A DNA stretch of 64,000 nt from Channallabes apus (Eukaryota; Chordata; Actinopteri; Siluriformes; Clariidae), in assembly GCA_030522415.1 (NCBI GenBank), contig CM060107.1, positions 48,204,307-48,268,306 on the forward strand, written 5' to 3'. This document shows, one piece after another, positions 59,900-64,000 of the stretch. Position 1 is the first letter of the stretch, and every line of letters starts with the position of its first letter. Position numbers and translations under genes: made by a program. The notes beneath the pieces are model-generated. The model saw nothing but the letters and a program-made list of their open reading frames with translations, searched no databases and had not been told where the DNA came from.

Positions 59900-60556
59900 A
59901 CATTGTTCATTACAGCCACACTTGATTTGTAATTTGATCTCCATCCAGTGTTGGCATGGTTTCTATAATTAGAATTATAACAGATCTGTTTCTACCTTTA
60001 GAGATTTAGTTGCATTTTGTGATGAACCGCACAAATCACCTATACCTCCATTAAACAGTGAGTTATAGAAACCTATCTTAGACTAGCTTAGTCTTTGGAC
60101 TTCTGCTCTAAAGATGGTAAGTTGTAGCAGTGGAACCTTAGAAAGACCCTTAACCTGCTGTCAGTCTATTAGCCTGTAAAACTGGCTTTTCTTTGTTGCT
60201 CAGCCTCAGTTAGTTAATTTTTTACTATTTTATCTCCCCTATATGGTGTTGAATCCTTTCAAGTTATTCCTCATTACTTATATGGCAATATTTTCTATAG
60301 CCTGTGTCTGCATGGATGAATGTTCATGTAACTTCCCCTCCCTTTGCTCTCCCCAGAATATGTTAAATTATATCAACAGCAAAACCACCATAAATTGCTG
60401 TGTGTGTTATTTGTAAACTTTTCCTGTTGTGTCTTTCCACAGACTGTATATGATGTCACTTACTCTACTATAATCCACATTAACACACCTGGAGCAGCAC
60501 GGGTCCAGATCAACACTGAGAAGGAAACTGAATATGCCAGCATTATAACAAAATAA
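52662..60556 (+). CDS. Single V-type Ig-domain, ITIM/ITSM-bearing type I receptor (6 exons, 218 aa)
   Basis: Exons 52662-52710, 56244-56546, 57014-57064, 57183-57254, 57434-57501 and 60443-60556 join in phase to 657 nt (218 residues plus TAA). The order is a hydrophobic signal peptide (MMKCLYLVSVVFHVAA), one Ig V-like domain (C40, W54, DDADYSC with C103), a Ser/Thr stalk, a transmembrane helix (about 137-158), and a cytoplasmic tail with ITIM VTYSTI (Y188), a further tyrosine Y184, and ITSM-like TEYASI (Y212). Such receptors sit in the leukocyte plasma membrane and, when phosphorylated, recruit SH2 phosphatases such as SHP-1/SHP-2 (family knowledge). It resembles fish CD300/LITR-like inhibitory receptors, but I cannot name the orthologue. 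Decayed pieces of a paralogue lie 4-5 kb upstream. Confidence 0.85.
53572..54809 (+). mobile_element. Tc1-like transposon with deleted transposase, in Ig receptor intron 1
   Basis: The ends CAGTGGCTTGCAAAAGTATT and its near complement (AATACTTTTGCAAGTCACTG) flank long TIRs of about 200 bp. A 187-residue frame (53950-54513) starts MKSKEHTRQVRDKVIEKFKA and ends WARISVST, with FQQHNDPKHKA and [12 protein letters not shown]. About 150 residues with the linker and first catalytic region are missing between the HTH and VGGSIMLWGCF, so it cannot be active. Confidence 0.88.
55484..56175 (-). mobile_element. L2-type LINE, 3' end of reverse-transcriptase ORF and tail
   Basis: The minus strand encodes LHRLQLVQNAAARMLTNNRK, HWLPVQFRIQFKLLMFVFNA, LAPSYLCETIS and SFAVAGPKLWNTIPPELRK, the conserved C-terminal region of L2/CR1 LINE ORF2, ending at a stop near 55736. 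The tail shows the TTGATTGATTGATTG microsatellite (55484-55505). It is 5'-truncated at about 56175, only 70 bp before the Ig V exon acceptor. Confidence 0.88.
56244..56546 (+). CDS. Ig receptor exon 2: V-type immunoglobulin domain
   Basis: The acceptor is tttctgtag/GCTGTG and the donor AATG/gttaat. The exon is 303 nt, phase 1 to 1, the classic Ig-exon phase. Hallmarks are GDSVLLPCSC (first Cys), PTWW (core Trp), SGRLQLFNN, LSLLISNLRVEDDADYSC (D-x-A-x-Y-x-C before the second Cys). An additional CxC pair at the first cysteine may form an extra disulfide. Confidence 0.92.
57014..57064 (+). CDS. Ig receptor exon 3: Ser/Thr stalk
   Basis: The acceptor is tctgtag/GAAGCA and the donor ACAAG/gtaaag. 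The exon is 51 nt, phase 1 to 1, and reads SRETSTQSSPATPLVQ, a short extracellular stalk likely to carry O-glycans. Confidence 0.8.
57183..57254 (+). CDS. Ig receptor exon 4: transmembrane segment
   Basis: The acceptor is ttacacag/TGTCCA and the donor GCAAAG/gtgatg. The exon is 72 nt, phase 1 to 1, encoding VSSILVVLLLVISSVVAITY then WRCK as the cytoplasmic stop-transfer. No charged residue lies in the membrane, so pairing with a DAP12-type adaptor is unlikely. Confidence 0.88.
57269..57330. repeat. (CA)n microsatellite
   Basis: A CA tract of about 62 bp, 14 bp after the transmembrane exon of the Ig gene. Confidence 0.95.
57434..57501 (+). CDS. Ig receptor exon 5: cytoplasmic linker
   Basis: The acceptor is ctctttag/TAAGAA and the donor GATCAG/gttagt. 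The exon is 68 nt, phase 1 to 0, encoding VRRSGEDVITEGCPDSDRK then QKDQ, a charged juxtamembrane linker. Confidence 0.78.
57841..57880. repeat. (TTA)n microsatellite
   Basis: A trinucleotide tract in intron 5 of the Ig gene. Confidence 0.9.
58012..59605. mobile_element. Tc1-like MITE split by a hAT insertion, in Ig receptor intron 5
   Basis: The left end CTAGTCAAAAGTTTGGACAC and right end GTGTCCAAACGTTTAACTGG are inverted repeats, and TA flanks both (58010-58011, 59606-59607). Without the hAT insert the MITE is about 325 bp. Confidence 0.8.
58193..59452 (-). mobile_element. hAT element (CAGAGGTGG ends), 1260 bp, with 8-bp duplication
   Basis: Starts CAGAGGTGGGAAGAGTAA and ends TTACTTTCCACCTCTG, with identical 8-bp flanks CACTTTAC (58185-58192, 59453-59460). 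That is the hAT signature. The interior holds a promoter-like region (TATATATGG, TGACGTCA at 59098-59105) and a short trace of transposase start, but no full transposase. Confidence 0.88.
59645..59852. mobile_element. Short mariner-like MITE, TIR CACAAGGTGACACA
   Basis: CACAAGGTGACACA and TGTGTCACCTTGTG form perfect 14-bp ends 208 bp apart. The interior has ATGGATCAGTGGAACGGGCA, coding MDQWNGQQQALAIKF, which resembles the start of a mariner-type transposase HTH. Confidence 0.7.
60443..60556 (+). CDS. Ig receptor exon 6: ITIM/ITSM tail and stop
   Basis: The acceptor is tttccacag/ACTGTA, phase 0, with TAA at 60554-60556. It encodes TVYDVTYSTIIHI and EKETEYASIITK. VTYSTI fits the ITIM consensus, and TEYASI fits the ITSM pattern TxYxx[VI] with Ile. 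An AATAAA lies at 60562-60567, only a few bases after the stop. Confidence 0.85.
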   Translation, partial: TVYDVTYSTIIHINTPGAARVQINTEKETEYASIITK

Positions 60557-60561
60557 TCCAC

Positions 60562-60567
60562 AATAAA
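60562..60567 (+). promoter_or_regulatory. Possible poly(A) signal of the Ig receptor gene
   Basis: AATAAA occurs six bases after the stop. It would give an unusually short 3' UTR, so a more distal site may be used instead. Confidence 0.4.
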
Positions 60568-60569
60568 TA

Positions 60570-61630
60570 TTTAGAATAATGCTGAAAACATGCAAATATA
60601 GGTGCTTGTCATCATCCTGTTTTGTGTAAGAAGTTCCTGTTTGTTTATGCTGTGTGACTCTCTGCCTGGACTGACTTTTTGTGAATTTGTCCTAATACTC
60701 CTTATAGTGTGTTAAGGGATGTGTGAATGTCTGCTTGTTTCATGTGGAGTATTACACAATATTCTCTGTGAATGGCACAATGTTGGTGTACTGGTGCCAT
60801 AAGAAAGAGGAAGTAGTTATTCTTCCATCAGCCCCAATGCTGCCCTGCCCTCAATTATTTATCACTCTGACATGCTGAGTGTAATTTGGCATCTTTCCTA
60901 ATAAGTTGCATAATAATTCTCGTAAGGAGAAGCTTTAAAGAATGCTGATGTAAAGAACAAAAGATGAAGTGCATGATGGGAAATAAATTCCTGTTACACA
61001 TGCTGACAGTCCTACCATCCTCAGCACTAGTTCTTTCTATTCATTCTGACTTGGCTTATGCTTAAAAATGCCTGCCACTTCTCAGAGCAGCAGTGAACTT
61101 CACCTCATGCTGATGAATTGTACAATCTGCTTCACTGTGAAACCAAGTGCTAAAAAGAGGCACTGCACAGGATGGACTATGTCTGACTTCCTTAGCATTC
61201 ATTTTATTTTCAAAGGGGGTCATTTTGAAATTAGTTAAGCCCTATAAAAAGTAGAACTGGGTTTCTTGGGAACTTTTCAATCATGCTTCACTAAATTAAT
61301 TTGTGATAGAAATTTGGAAATATCAGGTCGGTACTTTCCACGTCTTACTTTGCATCATACTTTTTCATAAAAAAGAAAAGAAGGGAAGAAAACTATGGTT
61401 TCCATATAGCATTGTGCAGTGTAAAGAAAACACAAGTGGGTAGGTTTCATTGCTCTAAGCTTCTCGGCGTGGTTGATGGCGCAGCAGTGATACTTGGCAG
61501 TCGAGGCTGGCTGCGTCTGAGGGCATTGATGCTGAGAAGGAGCTCAAGGGTGAATGGCAGATTTTACTTGGTGTGACACCTTGTGTCAAGACTACTTGTG
61601 ACTGACTGGTCAGAGTCAGAGGTGATACTG
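60570..61630. other. Downstream of Ig receptor gene, no gene seen
   Basis: Probably 3' UTR or intergenic. Nothing recognisable apart from short AT-rich runs. Confidence 0.5.
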
Positions 61631-61632
61631 GT

Positions 61633-62641
61633 CAGGGCCTGGTTTCCTGATAATGCACATTATTAGCGTGCTAATAAGACTCTTAAGATATATCTTACGT
61701 AAGTTGTTTACTTTTATAAGTGTGTTCCTTAGACGTCTTCTTAAGTTGCTGCCTCTTACGTCTGACGTTATAAGGTGCTGTCTACAGTGAAGGTACTGAA
61801 TTAGCTGACATCGATTGCTCAGGAATTGCTTTTTCACTTAAAATTCTTCCAATAATGTTTATTTCGACATGGGTTAACTTATCAGTAGCATGCCATAATA
61901 GAAAAATATATAAATTAAATCACCAAACTGTCGCTAATATTTTCATGTAATCTGTAGTGGCGGTGAAACGAACCGGGTATACAATCATAGTTGATTGACA
62001 AACAGCTGACAACTCTCTTCACCAGCTTCAGAAACAATGTGAAACATGTCAGTGGTTGGGGTTGTATAACGCACCTATGAAATGAATACGATGAGATGAC
62101 AGTAGAGGTTTTAAGCATTACAATCAGTTTATTTTCTCATTTAACTAAATCAAATTTCATCATAAAATAAAACGTGTCAAAAGTTCATCCAGTCATGGAT
62201 GATGGCTAATGATCAATGAAACATATTTTAAACAAAAAGCATTGAGCAGCTGGACATCGAGACGTAGATCGTAAGTATGTAAGCAGGTCAAGAAGCTCCA
62301 TAATTAGAGGTCATTCTATTAGTACTGATATAAAAACAAAATTCTTAAACAGGTCTACAGTATATTCCATCATTAATACGACTTTGATAACGTGCCATAA
62401 TGTGTTTGCATACACCGCTGATTTATAAAGACTGCTCAGTGGCGGCGACTAGCGTCTTGAGCTGAAATAACACTAAGAGTGAGTTAAGGTGGGTCCAGAC
62501 CAACGTTACGAACATGTGACTTACTTAAGATATGATTAGAGTACAAACATTTCGGGAATCGCGCCATAACGCTAAGAGAGAGGTTAAGGTACAACTTAAG
62601 AACTACTTAGCAATAAGAAGCTTTCAGGAAACTGGGCCCTG
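61633..62641. mobile_element. Non-autonomous DNA element, TIR CAGGGCC, about 1 kb
   Basis: CAGGGCCTGGTTTCCTGATA at the left and TTTCAGGAAACTGGGCCCTG at the right are inverted repeats, and both subterminal regions contain many TTAAG/CTTAAG motifs. The direct flank GGTC occurs on both sides if the element is read as AGGGCC to GGGCCCT. No transposase seen. Confidence 0.65.
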
Positions 62642-62749
62642 GTCCATTTATACAGCGGTAATGACGAGGCTGCTACCACGCAGAGTTCTGAATAGGCAAA
62701 GGCATGGCCATTTATACATGCGGTTGAAAGGCAATGCCGCCGTCAGTCA

Positions 62750-63020
62750 ATTTTAACGTGCCGCACCTGGCGGTATGTTTATATAAAGGGTCCTGATACC
62801 TCCGCATTTGTGCGATCATTAGGTAGCACCGGTATAAGGTATCAGGGCCAACGACAAAGAAAAGACAAGTCAAGTGAAGTCAAGCGCGCAGAAAGAAAGA
62901 GACAAAGGTAAAGCCCCAGCCTCTGCCTGCCTAAGACGCCGGCGAGAGAGAGAGGAAGAGAGAGCGTCACGCAGCCGTGTAGTGTGCACTCTTGAGTTAA
63001 GTATAAAGTTTACATTAAAA
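62750..63020 (+). promoter_or_regulatory. Possible promoter-like segment with TATA box
   Basis: TTTATATAAAGGG at about 62778-62790 stands in GC-rich surroundings (GCCGCACCTGGCGG) and is followed by purine-rich transcribed-looking sequence. No coding exon follows within the window before the hAT element. Weak, pattern only. Confidence 0.25.
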
Positions 63021-63021
63021 C

Positions 63022-63795
63022 CAGAGGTGGAACGTAACAAATTACATTTACTCGCGTTACTGTAAATGAGTAGATTTTTTGTGTATTTCTACTTTTTAAC
63101 ATAGTTTTTAAAATTTGTAATTTTACTTTTACTTAAGTACGTTTTGTTTGAAGTATTCTAATTCGCTACATTTTAAATCATATTTGCTACTGAGTAAAAA
63201 ATAAATGAATGAAAATGCTAAAATAATGCAAATATTATGCTTTGTATAAATCTTCGTTGCGCTCACATGTGTGTATCATGTCCTGGTCGCGCGCCGCTCC
63301 AGACTCCACTCCAGGTTTTCTGACTGTCCCCACACCGGCAGCTACCTGACCTTCCACACGGTCGCTTCCGCCCTGAGAGTGACGTCATCCACTAGCGCGA
63401 CCATATATAAACCGGAGAGAGATGCGGGAAAGAGGAAAGTGATTGTGATTTTGGCGTTTTGATATTTGGTTGTGTATTCCGGTTTTTACTTTTTGCCTCC
63501 CATTGACTTTGATTTTTGCTTTGTCCCTTTGGTTTGGTTGGTCTTTGTATATATTTGTAGATAATTTCACTGTATGTTTGTGCACTCACTAGTAGTAGGG
63601 GCGTCGCTGCCATTTATTTTGGGAAGAGGGAATTTATCCACTGTTTTTGGTTTAGGGAGGTAAGGTAAGGTACTTGTATTCTTTTTTTTGTGTTTTTTTA
63701 TTTTTTTTTGCAGGTAATCTACCTACTAAATATAAATACCATTTTGTTTATTATTTTGGCCTGGGTCCACCCTGAATCTGATCCACCTCCTCCTG

Positions 63796-63831
<36 letters not shown>

Positions 63832-64000
63832 TTTTGTATATACAAACCTCATTGTTTCATCAGTTAATGATTGGATCTAGTTCTTTCTGCCATATACCAC
63901 CATTTCCATACAGTTTAAAATAGAACCCTGAACCATTCTTTTGCCATATTTAAGTGACCACTTTGATTTTCAAGCACAAGAAAGACAACAGCTTTATTAT
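63022..64000 (+). mobile_element. hAT element (CAGAGGTGG ends), cut by window end
   Basis: Starts CAGAGGTGGAACGTAAC and is the inverted, near-identical counterpart of 58193-59452, including the TGACGTCA region at about 63381. The window ends within the trace of transposase N-terminus (CACTTTGATTTTCAAGCACA). A (TG)n tract lies at 63796-63828. Confidence 0.85.

Overview
The window is vertebrate nuclear DNA, almost certainly from a teleost fish. Coding exons are short, have GT/AG borders and lie far apart. The rest is AT-rich intron and intergenic DNA filled with fish-type Tc1/mariner and hAT elements, tRNA-headed SINE-like repeats, L2 and APE-type LINE fragments and long microsatellites. A catfish or related ostariophysan is plausible, but this is inference.

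The left two thirds (1 to about 43.6 kb) belongs to one plus-strand gene that I identify as sh3rf3 (POSH2), a RING/SH3 E3 ligase and JNK-pathway scaffold. Ten exons (13233-41425) join in one continuous frame of 748 residues plus stop and encode all four SH3 domains. The N-terminal RING exon is not in the window and must lie to the left. The introns hold a 38-bp minisatellite, a 0.9-kb GGAT/GAT array, many Tc1/mariner relics and a 4.26-kb foldback transposon (21028-25285) with two further elements nested inside it.

In the sh3rf3 3' UTR, on the minus strand, lies a coherent 78-residue open exon with a good splice acceptor (43311-43075). It looks like the last exon of an unidentified gene placed tail to tail with sh3rf3.

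From 44 to 52 kb the DNA is mostly repeats: an APE-type LINE 5' fragment, a second small foldback, and Tc1, mariner and hAT copies. Scattered among them are decayed pieces of a duplicated immune-receptor gene.

From 52.66 to 60.56 kb a complete six-exon plus-strand gene encodes a 218-residue type I membrane protein: signal peptide, one V-type Ig domain, stalk, transmembrane segment, and a tail with an ITIM (VTYSTI) and an ITSM-like motif (TEYASI). Its introns host a Tc1 element, an L2 LINE 3' fragment and a hAT element nested in a Tc1-like MITE. The rest, to 64 kb, is a non-autonomous DNA element and a hAT copy cut by the window edge.

The strongest unusual signals are the foldback transposon carrying a Tc1-like element exactly at its palindrome centre, the unidentified antisense exon, the ITIM receptor beside a decayed paralogue, and a Tc1-like family in which two copies share one inversion junction.
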